A stretch of 64,000 bases of DNA, taken from contig CM030358.1 of assembly GCA_017893485.1 (NCBI GenBank), positions 150,425,368-150,489,367 on the forward strand, read 5' to 3'. Each line of letters opens with the position of its first letter. The stretch's first letter is position 1. The position numbers were made by a program, and so were the translations under genes. This document shows, piece after piece, positions 1 to 13,093 of the stretch. Source of the DNA: Hemerocallis citrina (Eukaryota; Streptophyta; Magnoliopsida; Asparagales; Asphodelaceae). Below the pieces are notes generated by a model. That model was not told the DNA's origin, ran no database searches, and worked only from the letters and a program-made list of their open reading frames with translations.

Positions 1-1416
1 GTGCAACGCACGTGCAATTTTATCTCTTTTTTGTTTTTAAAAAAATCTTAAGTTATGCATAAGTTTTCTTTTATTTATTTTATCTCATTTTATTGTCCTT
101 TCTTAATTAAAGTCCATAAGCCTAAGAGATGAACTTAAAATCCATCATTTATTAATAAGAAGCCCACCAAATAAAATCCTACATTTATTTTTCTACATTT
201 GTCTTGTAACATACACCTAGGATATAACTAAAGTCAATTAATTAATAAAATGAAAAGTGTGCATGTGTACTACACGTGCACTTGTTTGTGTGCATGATTG
301 AGGTGACGTGGGAACATTGGAGGCGTGAACCAGGTCATAGGAGTGTGGAGGTAGTGCGGAGTAGGAGTAGGAGGTGGTTATTAAACTACCTAATTACCTT
401 ATAAATAAACCCCAATGGTTAATCACTCTCACATAAAATCCAAATTATTTCTCAGTGTTAATTACTACGTTAACACTGAGAGAGAACAGTGAGATCGGAG
501 TGCTCGGACGGGATTTTGGTTGAAGTTCATTTCGGTGGAGGTGCTTGCCTTGCCTTTTGTCTTCTTCTTGGAGTGTTAATTGCTTGTTAAATTCTTCAAT
601 TAGAAGTGGGTGTCTCTTCTTATTTTCCAATTAATATAGAAATCATGCTTAGGTGATATGGTTGAATTTTGTGTTAGTTCAATAGCTCTTTCTAGTAAAA
701 TTTGATGCATGTTGTGGTGACAAAATTGCTAGTTGTAGGAAAATCATGAAATTCATTGTATGTCATTGTGATGCATATGAAATGATTGATAATTTAGAAA
801 GAAGAAAATCTATTAGAAGCATGTGTAGAATTGTTAGGCTCAAATGAACAAATTGATTGTTGCATGCAAATTGTGTGTCTCATACAAATATGTTAGAATT
901 TATGTATGGAATGTAGATGAAAAAAAGTAAAAATTAGAAACACATTTTTTTGGGAAGAAATAGTCATGGTAGCACTAATAAAAGGTTGAATTAAAATGAG
1001 TAGAAGAAAATTGATTAGTTGAACATTACCTTATAATTCTTATTAGAGAAGAAAAAGATTAATATGGGAGAATTGAAGTAAATTTTTATTTATATGAATA
1101 ACATTAGTAGGATAACAAATTTTGAGTTCTTTTGATGTAAAATAATATTATTTTTGAAGAAAGGAGTTGCTTTTTTTTGCAAAAGAAATCAAGATATATG
1201 TTTATATGTTCAAAAGAGTTTTACGTACATGAAATGGGTACAAATCTCTTAAATAAAAATTAAAATCAGTAAAAGAATGATTCTGGAGTTTAGAACTCTA
1301 CTTTTAAAATATCAATTTTGAGAATAAGTATGAAAATTGAAATAGTTGAAAATGTAGAAAATAAGAATTTGTCGAAGATTAAACACTTATTAAATTTAAA
1401 TCTATAGAGGTTGTGA

Positions 1417-1500
1417 ACCTGAGCTTGGCTCAGCGGGTAGGCGTTCGGTCACCTCTTTGTTGGTGGTGGTTTGGTCTTGGGTCCGCCATTATAGGAGAAA
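1417..1500 (+). mobile_element. tRNA-derived SINE-like unit, degenerate
   Basis: A pol III A-box-like motif (tggctcagcggg) is followed about 45 bases later by a weak B-box-like stretch (ggtcttgggtccgcc). A T-rich tail follows at about 1504. It resembles the better-preserved unit at 1568. The B box is degenerate. Confidence 0.35.
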
Positions 1501-1567
1501 GTAATTTTTTTTAAAACCAGAGAAAGGGATGGGATAAATACTTAAGGATGTGAACCCCATAGTATAT

Positions 1568-1662
1568 CAGATGTGTCGCTTGGCTCAAGTGGCTAGTGGG
1601 GGGTGCTCTGCGCTTATGCTCGACACGTGGCTCGGGTTCGAGCTGATGGGCCTTTTTTTTCT
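1568..1662 (+). mobile_element. tRNA-derived SINE
   Basis: A good A box (tggctcaagtgg) and B box (gggttcgagctg) lie at tRNA-like spacing and end in a T8 run. No tRNA fold or anticodon arm is convincing, so this is a SINE head rather than a tRNA gene. Confidence 0.5.
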
Positions 1663-3109
1663 ATGTTTTTTAGCTCTTTTATATTTTTTTGAGTTCTTTT
1701 TATATATTTTTTGAGTTCTAAATATCCAGAAAATTAGATAAATACTTTTAAATATTATGGGGACAACTGAAAATATTTCTCACTATTTTAAAATATATTT
1801 TGGAGATTTAAGAGTTATATTCTTATGATAAATGAGATCGATATTTGAGAAGAAAGTATAAAATTAAGATAATAAAAGTTGATTTGTGATAAAAGGAATG
1901 TAGTAATGAATTATGATAGTAAATTTCTAATGATGAGTCTCAAAGAGCTGATGTTTAATTTTTAATTTTTGGATTGGAAAGTTAGATGAATGTGAAAGAA
2001 AAAGAGCTTTGTGGAAATGAGTAAATTGAGTTTGTTCTTCATGAATGATAAATACAAGAATAAGCTGAAAGAGTCGATTAAGATGTGAATAAAGTGAATT
2101 GAAAACATGAATATTGAAGGGTATGAGTACTCATGATTACGGAACATGAAAGGTTGTGATCTAGAGGCTTAGTGAGACACAGGTGCCGGCAATGTTGAAG
2201 AGAATTAATTGATTTGAGATTTGGCTATATGGGTTTCCGTATAAACTTGACGGTGGACTCCAGAGCTGGAATCCGTACTCGTGGGACGTCTAAAACTTGT
2301 TTTATTACCGGGTGGTTTTCATGGCGAGGGATTAAACCCCTTTACATGGAGTACGTAGGTGCTTGCCCACGGACCTATATAGTATGAGATGCATAGACTC
2401 CGAACAAGTACGTATTAGTGTCATCTTAGCATAAACATTTGCATTAGGCATTAAGGCATCGCATACACCGATATGTTTAGGATAGTCACTTTTAACACTT
2501 TGTTTTACATTCAAGTTTGTGTATACTAAAATAAGTGAGTCGTTATATTATGGCATAGCGAGGATGGCCGTGTATAGTATTGCGTCAGTTGTATGTAACT
2601 GATGTGCCCACAGTATTCAATGCAGGGCTTGGATTGGCTAAGACTGGAGATGAATTTGAAGCTAAAAGATTGTTTTAAATGCTGATGATTAAATTGTACA
2701 TGCTTTGTAATTTTTATTTTTCCGCTGCGTTGATGTAAAATGAATAGTGTTGTACAAATAAAAGTTTTCAAATTTCTTGTAAAATTGTATGAAATGAAGT
2801 AAAGATCCTGTTGTGCTACGAATTACCATATTTTGGAATTCGGGGCGTTACATGAATACTCATGGTTCAGATTAGAAGAAGGTAAGATGAAGCATGGAGG
2901 TCGAAGGGCCGAAGTGAGTTTAGGAAGTGATACAAACTCGCCAGATCTGGCGAGTGAATCTGAGAAATCTATTTTGGCGAGTAATTTAGCAAGTTCTTTG
3001 GAGCATATTTTTATCTCTAAATTAGCTATTTTTGCTAAAATTGATAGATTGCTAGAGTGGTTAGAGATGGTCTAAGAAAAAGATAAGGAGCTGATTCTCT
3101 TCACTCGTG

Positions 3110-3262
3110 CACCACACGGTGCTTGCATCAAATCCACATAACTCCACCTCCACCCTATCAGGCACCAAATGCCTTGCCAACTCACCACCTCCCAGTTCCT
3201 GTGAACAGCTGGCGATATAAGACATCACTTGTACACCTTTCTCTTGCAATACAACCTGTAGC
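3110..3262 (-). pseudogene. Unidentified exon-like fragment
   Basis: On the minus strand a splice-acceptor-like tract (ccgctacag) precedes an open stretch reading VVLQEKGVQVMSYIASCSQE and continuing through a glycine-rich ELGGGELARHLV segment to FDASTVWCTSEE. The composition looks like real protein and is GC-richer than its surroundings. I do not recognise the family. There is no start codon or second exon nearby, so it is most likely one exon of a captured or decayed gene. Confidence 0.35.
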
Positions 3263-3654
3263 GGATCATATCATTAAAAATTCCCCGTTAATGTTGCGAC
3301 AGCAACTTCTAACACGTAGTAATGGATAAATTTGAAATAATATTAATAAGGAGGTTCTTACTGCAAAAGAACACTGTTATTATTTGGTGGCTTTCTGTAA
3401 TTTTCCATTTTCTTTTTTAAAAAAAATTGAAAATCCGACCGTTACAAAATTCTCACCGCAAACCATGCTTTTCTTGTTCTTCCTCAAAACCTTAATCCTC
3501 GTAATTTATTTAAAGTATTTTGGCAAGCAGTTGAAAATCAAAAATTTGCCCAAATTTTCATTCAAACCCTTTAACCCCTTCGAATTATCGAAATTGAATT
3601 TCAACCCATTCCGTATTGGACGTTCAGAAAACATTTGGTTTAAAGGATTAGATT

Positions 3655-4110
3655 AATCCAAATTCACCATCTTTCTCCTCTTCCATTCCCAATTGTCTCC
3701 CCCTTCTTTGCCCGTTTTCCCTTTTTTGATCTTGGTTTTTTTATTCTTTAATCACTAATCAGGTTAGATTTACATTTTCTTATATGGGTTTCTTTTCCTT
3801 TGTGGGTTGGAGTCTGTTTTTTTAGATATGTGTTTGATCTTGGTATCAGGTGGAGCAAAATGGCTTCTTTGGGTTTTGAGGATTAGAGAAGCTTGAAATG
3901 GGTAAGCCCGTCTCTTTTCTTTTTTTTAATTAAGCCTTTCTTGCATGATTTTTTTTGGGGGTTAATTTGTATGTGTAATGTGCTTGTCGTTCTTTTTGAA
4001 TTTTCTTTGAAGTTTCAACTAGTTCCTCCTATCTCTAGTATGTTAATTTGCATAGTTTCTTCTCTGTATTTTGAACCCAAGAAAAGGAAACTGTAGATCA
4101 GGGTGGTGTT
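3655..4110 (+). other. Possible gene leader: 5' UTR exons and first intron
   Basis: A C/T-rich leader (3670-3730) typical of plant 5' UTRs is followed by a donor-like caggttag at about 3760, an acceptor-like tatcag at about 3849, and a short exon ending gaaatgggtaagc near 3895-3905 that could hold ATGG before a GT donor. About 2.5 kb of AT-rich intron-like sequence follows. No downstream exon was found, so the gene cannot be named. It may be a promoter and leader stranded by later insertions. Confidence 0.3.
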
Positions 4111-6546
4111 AATTTCTTCCATGTTTTGATTATTAATACAGTGCTTATTGAATGAGTTTTAAAAAACCCATTAATTAATTTTCCCCTTTTAGTCTTTTTC
4201 CTTGACTATTATGTGTTGCATATTGATTTTAATTCTTGGTTTCTGTACTTTGAAGTCTTTTACTTACAGGGGAAAATCTCTTCTGGGTTTACCTAGTTGT
4301 TTGTGTTAAACCATCTATGGCTAGTTTTATGATGTTGAGGAAATAGGGATGTGTATTCTAGGACGTGTTTGATTTTATATTTCAGCTATCTCTTTTAATA
4401 ATAGATTAATTGAATTTTGAGAGTAATGTCATTTTTGTTTGAATATCAACCACTTTCTGTTTGAAAATTAGTGAATGGTATTTCTTCACTTATGGCAATG
4501 TATTCATTCAGGCGTCAGGAATAACTAATATATCTTTGTTTCTGTTTTTTATTTGTTTAGAAAGAAGTTGTTGAATTGATCAGTTCACTTGTCCCCTGTG
4601 TTTATTATTGTAACATGTTTTTTTAATTGTATCATGTATATTTTGAGCAGAGATAACCTTATGTTTACTGTGTTGCAAAGTTTGAAGTCTGCAAATTACT
4701 GTGTAACTCACAGTATATTAGCTATAAGATACTGAACATTCTAAACTATAACTATGTTGCGTGAATTTGATATATTATCATAATTCCCCTCTAAAATAAT
4801 GGCCTGGCATCCTTTGTTTTTGCCATTTATAGACATGATGCTCCATAAGTTTTTCATTGAGATCCAAACTTGTTCCTACATGTATCCTTTATGTAGATCG
4901 TTTATTGCACAGTCTCTTGATTGGATTTTACAATGGTACAGAATGTCGGATTGGCAAAAGTCCTAATTTTGATGTGTTTCGATGTGTCTTAATAACTCAT
5001 ACATGTTTTATAAGATATGTTTAATCATCTCAAAAAATTAGATTTTGATTTTACAAAGTTTAATCGAGTATCAGTCGGATACATGCACACAAAAAAAAAA
5101 AACAACCTGGGTACAAGCAGGTTACTGTTCATGCTCAGTATGGTTTTATGCTGAGTGCAAGTCAGTAGAGATCTAATGGCTATATGTTGATACAAAATCT
5201 TTGTTCTGTTTACTTCTGCTCTCCTCGGGTTCTTGAAAGCCAGATTGATGCTAGAAAGGTTTGGAAGTATTTTTTTTTACATTCAAATATTTGTTATGGA
5301 GCCACTCTTGTGCTTTATATACACCTCTCCTGGGATTAATTGAAAATTTAGACTATCAATTTAAAGTTTATCTTTTTGGTTTGCATCATTATATGCTTTA
5401 AAGGGATTAAGATATCAAATTCAAGTTTTTTTAGGAACCTGACTATAGATTCAGTTTTGGTGTCCGCCATTCGTTGTCTGGATTCAGTGAAATTGAACAA
5501 CCTGAAAGTATTACTATTATAATTTATATTAGCATAGAAAAAGGATAAAATTGGAAGTGAAACAATTTAGATATACAAGTGTTTGTGAAAATAGTTATAC
5601 AATGTGGATGAAATATACATGCTAGTTATACATGCTGATGAAATTGAACAACCTGAAAGTATTACTATTATAATTTATATTAGCATAGAAAAAGGATAAA
5701 ATTGGAAGTGAAACAATTTAGATATACAAGTGTTTGTGAAAATAGTTATACAATGTGGATGAAATATACATGCTAGTTCTGATATTTAACTGCATATGCA
5801 CTTCACTTCAGTAAAAAGGGTATTTTCTACATTGTGCATTTACTGCATATCAACAAAAAGAGGAATTTTTGATACATCACATATATACTTCAAATTAGTA
5901 ACATGTTCATCCACATATATATATGATATGTATATATATCATCAATATAACTAATATTTCACTACTTGAACGTGGTCTATTGATGTTTTGGGGGTGAAGA
6001 AATAATTTACATATACTTTTTTAACAGAAGAAGCCCCAACTACCATATATTTTAAATTTCATCAATTTAAAAATTACAGTTTTTTCCATTTATGTTTATT
6101 GAATGTAAATGCTGACAATTTACAGTAGCTTGTCTAGCTCCAATTTCCTTATCTGATTTGTCAAGATGCAAGTTTTGTCACTCAAAAATCTTATGAAACA
6201 TAAATACTACTGTTTTGATTATGCCACTTATATTTGCAAAAGTCTAATATTAGTCAACTGATACTTAAATATGACAGGTAGGTGTACTGAAAGCTACGAC
6301 TTGCAGATATCAGTGTAGTGTTTACAAGCCATGAAATTTGGTAAATTAGTCTGTTTTTGTTGCTTATATGTTTTATACTACCAAATGACTTTATTCTTGT
6401 TATATATTTTGGTGAGTTAATCATTTTCTTATTGTAGAAACATCCATCTCATTTGAAATTAAATTCCATGAATATTGTAAATGTGATATTTTCTTTATTT
6501 GTTAAGTTGAATGTGCGAATACTAAATCTCTAATATATAATTATAA
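4111..6546. other. AT-rich non-coding sequence
   Basis: No convincing coding exon was found on either strand. The composition resembles an intron or intergenic DNA. The only structure I could support is the tandem duplication annotated at 5488-5776. Confidence 0.6.
5488..5776. repeat. 151-bp tandem duplication
   Basis: The block beginning tgaaattgaacaacctg at 5488 recurs at 5639. The two copies are essentially identical through the shared catgctagtt, which implies a recent local duplication. Confidence 0.85.
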
Positions 6547-6947
6547 TCTCTAATATTATAATGGGAGACGGCCTTAGTGTCATTTATAAATTTATAAATC
6601 TACCAACACGTGCATAACTAATTTGAAGGAGGTTTCAGGTTCGAGTCCTCACTATGTTTACTTTAATTTTTTTAATATATTAAATGTGCATCACACGTGT
6701 AAATTACTATCTACATATCTATCTATCTTTAATATAATATATAATAACTATTATAATGGAAGAATTGGAGTTATAAATCTACGTACTTAATGCAACACAC
6801 GTGCAAATCCAACTCTCCCATTATAGTCTTCACATTTACTTTTAAAAATATATAATCCTATTTATTAAAACATGCATCGCACGTGTAAATCAGAGTTCTT
6901 ACTTTAATTTTTTTTAATACGTGCACATCGCACGTGTATATTACTAG
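6547..6947 (+). mobile_element. Small non-autonomous Helitron
   Basis: It starts TCTCTAATATTATAATGGGA, preceded by A, and ends with a GC-rich near-palindrome (gtgcacatcgcacgtg) about ten bases before CTAG, followed by T. These are the plant Helitron termini: 5' TC, 3' hairpin plus CTRR, insertion between A and T. It is 401 bp with no coding sequence. A second 5'-like motif inside, near 6725, suggests nesting. Confidence 0.75.
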
Positions 6948-6965
6948 TTGTATGAAATATAGACC

Positions 6966-7236
6966 TGTAATATTATAATGGGAGAATGCCTTAGTGTCAT
7001 TTATAAATCTATCAACGCATGTGATGCACGTACATAACTAATACGAAGAAGATTTCATTTTCGAGTCTTCACGACGTCAGAGTATTTATTTTTAAAAAAT
7101 ATTTTTTTTAAAGACTTGCATTGTCCGTACATAACTAATATAAAACATGTCTCAGGTTCGAGGCCAAACTACGTTGAAATTTTTACTCAAAAAATATATA
7201 TTTATTAAGACGTGCCTCGCACGTGTAAATTACTAG
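6966..7236 (+). mobile_element. Helitron relative, 5' end eroded
   Basis: The interior matches the element at 6547 (attataatgggaga, then a ttcgag motif), and it ends gcctcgcacgtgtaaattactag at 7236 followed by T. The 5' end lacks a clean TC, so the left boundary is approximate. Confidence 0.6.
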
Positions 7237-8101
7237 TTAAGTAATAATGTCTAACAACAGCCCATTTACGTTGATATTGTCTCCTTATACTTCTTTCAAG
7301 TTAAGGTTAAATATCGTTTGAATCAATTTTTCACATATCCAGTAATTATATCGATTATACGTACATATTCACTTTGCAAATTTTTTTCAAGATAATTATT
7401 GATGCAATATTGCAAATCTATTGTGTTAGTTCTATTTTTCACTCCTCGAGGAATTCTAAGTAGACTGCGCAGGATAGACTGGACTGGAATGAGTATTTCT
7501 CAATGAACAAAAGAATAATATTATTGGTGAATATAGTTTTGCTAATTATTACAATATGTAATATGGTATCCTGGCGCATATGCTTTATTATAGAATTAAT
7601 TTTGTCTCTCTTCATATGTTGTGCTTATTAGGATCTTTATCAGCCAACAAACTACTATTAATTCTTTCACTCGTTCTGCTACCCTGAGGCCCATATCTTA
7701 AAAAGAAACACCTCCAAGAAGATTGAATGCTATGGTTTATTTATTCAAAGGGAAGAAAGCTCAAGGTTATTAGTGGATAGTCATGATTTTGTAATTGTCA
7801 TCCAGGTGAAGGTAATAGTCATAATCCTAATTGTCATCCTATATAGGATTATGAAGTTAAAAGGCACGTGCTTGCTACAGACACAATAAACCTAACAGTT
7901 ATACTAACTAAATAATGGAATAGCTTCTACAGTTGATATAAAATAATTGAAATATATAATCTGATGTTTTTTGAATACTAAAGCAGAAGAAGCTACAGAC
8001 ACAAATGTGACGAACTTACCCAGACCACCTTTCGTTGAATTTGCAGCAGATTTTATGCAAGAAAGCACTACTCGCCAATATAACAAAAAAAGAAACACTA
8101 C
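7237..8101. other. AT-rich non-coding stretch
   Basis: I see no exon, terminal repeat or other structure that I can support here. Confidence 0.5.
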
Positions 8102-8905
8102 AGGAAACTACCATATGTCTATCCTATATGCTGAAACTTGATCTAATCATTAACAACTTAGTTAAAATAAATATAGGCAGGTAACAAATAAAAAGATCTT
8201 ATATCATCTGTCAATCATTTGTAGAAGTCATCCTGTGAATTGATACCAAAAGAGAAGCAAGATACTACAATCTCATAGTTTTTTTTCCCTCTCTATATGT
8301 GTAGTCTTGCCTTCACCATAATTATTATCTCAGTCTCTTCATGCATTCATGATCATTGTTTGTGCAACCACCGCTAAAGGCATGTCTGCATTTTTTGAAG
8401 TTCTTGACAATGTTCTCAAGTGTTTGCAACTTGCATGCTAGAATTTCATGAAATTGCTTCTCGTCAACCTTTTGGTGGAGAGATGTCTAAGGTGCTTCAT
8501 GATTATCAACATTGTGCAATAGTTTTATGTGTAGGTTCTTATCATGTTCGAACCCGGTATTAAGATTTGCCTTCAACCTCCTTCCAATAGATTTTTTTCT
8601 CTGTAAGTGTTGTGTTGCCTCGAACCCCCGATTTGCCTTCAACCTCCTTCTAATTGATTTTTTTTTCTATATATGTGTTGTGTTGTTGCGACCCCCGTAT
8701 TAAGATTTGCCTTCCTTCTAGTAGATTTTTTTCTCTATATTTGTTGTGTTGCCTTCAACATAATCATCATCTCAGTTTCTTCATGGATTCATGAATATTG
8801 TTCTTGATGATGTTATCTCAATCTAATGTGCTTCATGATTATCAAACATTGTGTAATAATTGTTTTATTAACCTTTCATTAATGAAGTCTCTTCACTTTT
8901 TTTCA
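8102..8905 (+). repeat. First half of a 2-kb dispersed repeat (left copy, interrupted)
   Basis: This matches 63150-63978 in inverse orientation with very high identity over its whole length, starting at ggaaactaccatatg. It contains about three tandem units of about 80-95 bp, each with aagatttgccttcaacctcc (about 8555-8755), followed by a second copy of a gtgcttcatgattatcaa motif. In the right-hand copy this half runs directly into the second half. Here 9.3 kb of Helitron, (TA)n and MITE intervene. The repeat family itself is unrecognised. Confidence 0.85.
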
Positions 8906-8939
8906 TATATATATATATATATACTAGTTGGAATTTACC

Positions 8940-8968
8940 GTGCACCAAGTGCACGTGACTTGGTGCAC
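8940..8968 (-). terminator. Helitron 3'-terminal hairpin
   Basis: A perfect 11-base inverted repeat (gtgcaccaagt / acttggtgcac) surrounds a 7-base loop. It lies 12 bases from the CTAG end, the expected place for the Helitron transposition-termination hairpin. Confidence 0.8.
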
Positions 8969-9404
8969 ATAAATGGTAAAATTTTTATATAAACATACTT
9001 ACATTTAGCACACCTATATTCTTCAAACTACGAATTCAACTAAGTCAATCATCTTAAAAAGCAACCCATGAATTTCAAAATTACTCCAACGACAACAAGC
9101 TCATCGAAATCAAATTTGAAGCAAACATCTAGAACCCAAGTTTAATCAATTTTAGCATAATTCCAATCAAAACAAAGCACAAATGGATCCAATTTCGACA
9201 ACTCGATCTTTTAACCATTCATTTAAAATTCATCAAACCAATATGTAACAAAGATGGTACCTTATCAGGAAATCGCAAAATCAAAAAAACAGTAGTTGCA
9301 TTACTATCATTAACAACAGCTGATAAATTAAAATTTGAAATTTACCAGAAACTTATGCGGATCCTAAAAAAATATATTGAACCTGATTATGTTACAACAA
9401 TAAC

Positions 9405-9470
9405 ATAATCAATGTCACTGGTTTCACCTCCAGATTCGCTGGATCCAATGATGGAGAGACCTTGCCGATT
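9405..9470 (-). pseudogene. Unidentified exon-like fragment in Helitron
   Basis: One minus-strand frame reads GLSIIGSSESGGETSDID and then YVIVVT before a stop near 9405. The serine/acid-rich composition and GC content stand out from the AT-rich surroundings. No partner exon or family was recognised, and the call rests on composition alone. Confidence 0.25.
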
Positions 9471-10928
9471 GCCAGCTGATCTGGCTTTTCATAATCAATA
9501 ACATTTTATCTTCAGTGAAATATAATTCAATTCTTTAACTTAACTACCATGATTAGTGCTTTCAATTCTCAGGTGATATGTAACTAATCTTCCTATGATA
9601 CACAATTATAAATAGCCAGTGCATACGTAAGAAAACCTTGACAGATAGTGAAATGTGCTGCTGGTGGTCTCCAGCACAAATGTAACAGAAAACTGAATGC
9701 AAAGCTTGGTAAAATCTTGTCAACGTCCTCACACATATAGACTACTACTGACTTCTCCATAACTTAAAATAAATAATAAAAAATGAAGGTACTCCAAAGA
9801 TCAAACCCTTATGATCGAGGTACTTTTTTTTATTTCCCTATCTTCAATAAGATGGAGATCTGATGCATGAAGTTCTAGTCCCCACATTTGTCTTTGGACC
9901 GAAATTGGCCCCAACTTTAAGGGATGCCATTATTTATACATAATAGACTAAGTTCTTTGGAGAATTACAAAATTTTGATTTATAGCCATCCTATATTACT
10001 GTTAAACGTCATAAAAAGAGTGAAATATTTGATCGTTGAGAAAAGTAATACACTTTGGAAGTTTCTTGACGGGGAGACAATTTAGAATTTAGAACACTAA
10101 TATATCGCCCAACCTGTTTGATGGGAAGATCATAAATCATAAACATGATGATGTTGATGAGGGATCAGAAAACTCTAAAATATTAGACTTTTTGGGTTTG
10201 TTTATGACGAGTTACTAAACTTTGGAGAGTTATTATCTCTCATCAGCCACCAACACCAAAATTTAATAAGATCCTTCACAGTTAAAAATACGTTGGCTGC
10301 ATCATAACTCTAATTTGAGAAGAATCAAAAGAGTGATCAATTAAATTCTATTATTTGGGTTTTTAACAGGAATGTACCAGGAGATTTGGCCCCTTATAAG
10401 ATCAGAATGAGCTGAACCGATCTATGTAATTGACTCCTAAAGTTCATGAATTAGGATTTGTTGTCAGTGGCAGACCGCTGGTTATATGAATTTTAATTTT
10501 TGTAGATAATAACAACGGTGTGAATTCAGATGGGCACTACTGGACATGTAAATTTCACTACTATTCACAATCATGCTAGTTCTGTGGCCTTAGGCAACTT
10601 GGTAGGCTTATCCAGAATTAAAATGACTGCATAATTTAATTTAAGTAAAAAGCCTGTTGGATGAAGTATTTCCTACTCCTATGTTCAGGCAACTTTGATT
10701 AATAGCTTAACAGCAATGCCCTGACCAATGAAATTGGAAGAATTTAAACTATTTGTAGCAGCTTAGATTTCCTTCCGGGGAATTTGCTTGCAGTCAGGTT
10801 CCTGGAGTATAAAAACCTCAGAAACTGAAACTATATTAAATAATATTTTATTATAAAAAAGAATTGTTAGTGTTTTTATAATAAAGATTATAGCTGTTAA
10901 TGGATAGAATAATATTACCTTTATCTAT

Positions 10929-11170
10929 CTACAACTCATTTGGTTTCGAGTCTATAAGCTTTCTTTTAAACAAGTGTAGATATGTGATAAGTAACAGAAT
11001 TGCAACGATACTGAGGATCCCCAGAAGCCCAAGTGAAACTGTTCCAGACAAAAAAAATTACAAAAAAAGGTTAAAGCTTGACTGAAGTTTGGATAGTAAA
11101 TGGAACATGCAGAGATTAACCTGCTATAATCATAGTGTAAGTATACCTTCTACCATCACCTCATGCTGAT
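10929..11170 (-). pseudogene. Two C-terminal exons of an unidentified membrane-anchored protein
   Basis: A 24-nt exon (11147-11170) flanked by tttttatctacag and a gtatac donor joins in frame to a second exon (11038-10929) preceded by tttgtctggaacag. The joined reading is QHEVMVE followed by VSLGLLGILSIVAILLLITY, a hydrophobic segment of about 20 residues, then a basic LHLFKRK and a stop after SKPNEL. This is the layout of a C-terminal membrane anchor with a short cytosolic tail. Both splice sites and the phase agree, which supports real exons. The parent gene is not recognised. It lies inside the Helitron, so it is a captured fragment. Confidence 0.5.
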
Positions 11171-11409
11171 CTGTAGATAAAAAAGGAATCATGAGGTATT
11201 AAAAAAATTTGAACGTTCATTCAAACTAAATAATTGATGAAACGGTTAACACCAGAAGATATAGCAAATAATCGAAACAAAAAACAAGATTGAAGAATAC
11301 AAGTTTTTTTCAGTGAAAATTTGTTAAATGCTACAGTTTACAACCTATGCAAGATTTATATGATTATCATGTAACATATAATATTGAATGTGTGAGAACA
11401 TTAACATAC

Positions 11410-11500
11410 CGTGATCCACATGGGCAATGACAGACATGTTACGAATACTATTCTTTTTGTCCATGATCCCACGAAGCTCCTCTGCTGTAAACGTAACCAT
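11410..11500 (-). pseudogene. Captured first coding exon of elongation factor 2 (eEF2)
   Basis: The minus strand opens at ATG (11500), preceded by an AG, and reads [20 protein letters not shown] followed by [10 protein letters not shown], ending at a GTATG donor directly after CACG. This is the start of plant eEF2, the ribosomal translocation GTPase, including the opening of its G1 loop (AHVDHGKST). The rest of the roughly 840-residue protein is missing. No second exon follows downstream, where the DNA goes on to membrane-anchor exons of another gene. The fragment is uninterrupted, in the Helitron's orientation, and keeps its donor site, so it could be spliced into a chimeric transcript. Confidence 0.85.
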
Positions 11501-13093
11501 CTTGACTAATTAAACTTCAACAAATACCAAGAAAAGTGATCATGTCAAGTCCATAAACAGAATAAAATTGTCAAAAAACCTTCATATAATAATTATGGAA
11601 TTTCTGAAAAGTGATCATGTTCTTGTAGTTTTTCTTCCATACATGACAACTTGTGATTTAATCAAAAAAGTATACTTATATGTAATGCATTTCTTGGTCA
11701 TATTAAATTCTTCAACATTTTTTCTGCATATAGAATTAAGTAATTTGCTCTTAATCATTTTTAACCTTAAATTAGAAGAAACATAAACCAAGAGCGCGTG
11801 GCGATTATGTTTAACAAACAAAAAAAAAACCAAGATTCATGTAACCGACTCCAACTAAATGGAAAAAAATGCTTTGTTGTTGTGATATACTTTAGTGTCA
11901 ACTATGATACTACATTGTAAATTGGCGTCTATAATAACCTCAGAATTTGTCATTCACTGTACATACCGTAAAATATAAGTAGAATCTAGTACCATAAAAT
12001 ATATTGCCAAAATTTTATAAGTAGAGTCTATTAACAGGAATAAAATTTGTTACAAATTTCTTTCTTTTAAATACTTTAGTCTCAACCATACATACTTCAA
12101 AACATTGCTATTGTAGATAGGTTTTATAAGAAGTTGAATACTATATTTTAGATGGTAGGGTTTTAAATTTATAGTTTTTTTTAAATGCCAAATTTTTATA
12201 AGTACAGTATAATACCAATTTTTTATTTTAAAAAAATAAAATATGCTACAAATTTCTTTTTCAAATAACTTTGGTCTCAATTGCACATACTTAAAAAAAT
12301 TCTACTGGGGATAGCGTTTAAAAAAAAAACTCACTACGGCCTTACTAAAAAAAGAAAAAGGAAGGAAGGTAATTATTATATTAGATATTCAGTTCAACAC
12401 TGTAGATGAAATAGTGTTCAAAATGTAGATTGCTGAATGAGGATCTTGAAATTGTTCTGATTCTTAAAAGCTACAGTTCACAACTGCAAGTTTGCAATGT
12501 CATAAATTTACAATCAATTTATGAGAATTCCAAATCAAACAATTCTATTTTGGATACTAAGTATGTGAACTGAGATAATCTCTTGACACAACTTAAAGAT
12601 AATTCTTTTTACCACTGCACGCACATTGCTAACAATTTGAGAACACCACATATTAATCACAATGATATCACTTTGTATATAGCCCTAGTAGTATTCTTGC
12701 AAGTGACTCACAACCAAACAAACTACCATGTGCCATTAGAAAAACAGGGAATTGCTATTTTTCACAAATGATACACAATTAACGACTCCCAGCAACTACA
12801 GCAAATTTAGAAGTTTATTGACTCACTTTTTCAATTTCTTAATTTTAAATATAATCCTACCGTCTATTTTTGGATGGACAATGTACATTATTTCATCAAA
12901 TTCTTCAGTGAATTTTAATAATAGGAGGTTAATTTTAGTGTTTCAATATCGATTAAGTATAAGTATGTTCAACCTTTTAGTAAATAGATTTGATATAATT
13001 TATCGTTCCTTCTCAACTGTTCCACAAATTTAAAATCCATAAGCTTGCAATAATCAGTTCAATAAATCTAAGCTGAATTTTCAAGTATACTAC

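Larger units (their letters stand above)
205..2851 (+). mobile_element. Long LTR-like sequence, probably a Ty3/gypsy solo or partial LTR
   Basis: The stretch has no coding potential but carries LTR hallmarks. A TATA-like motif (accttataaataaac, about 396-410) is followed by a leader-like GC-richer block near 480-560. The right edge ends in ggggcgttaca at about 2841-2851, which mirrors the start of the minus-strand LTR at 57093 (tgtcatgtcccgc). The left edge is a guess, from a TG at 205. No matching target-site duplication was found, so a solo or truncated LTR is inferred. Two SINE-like units lie inside it. Confidence 0.4.

Noticed and set aside
1400..1662. tRNA genes
   Set aside because: A and B boxes are present but no cloverleaf, anticodon arm or acceptor stem can be drawn. 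SINE heads explain them better.
2870..3075. MITE with tggcgagt repeats
   Set aside because: Inverted ctggcgag motifs are present, but neither terminal repeats nor a target duplication could be matched.
3384..3656. 90-codon plus-strand frame
   Set aside because: Phe/Lys/Asn-rich reading of AT-rich DNA just upstream of a leader-like region, with no domain; more likely promoter sequence.
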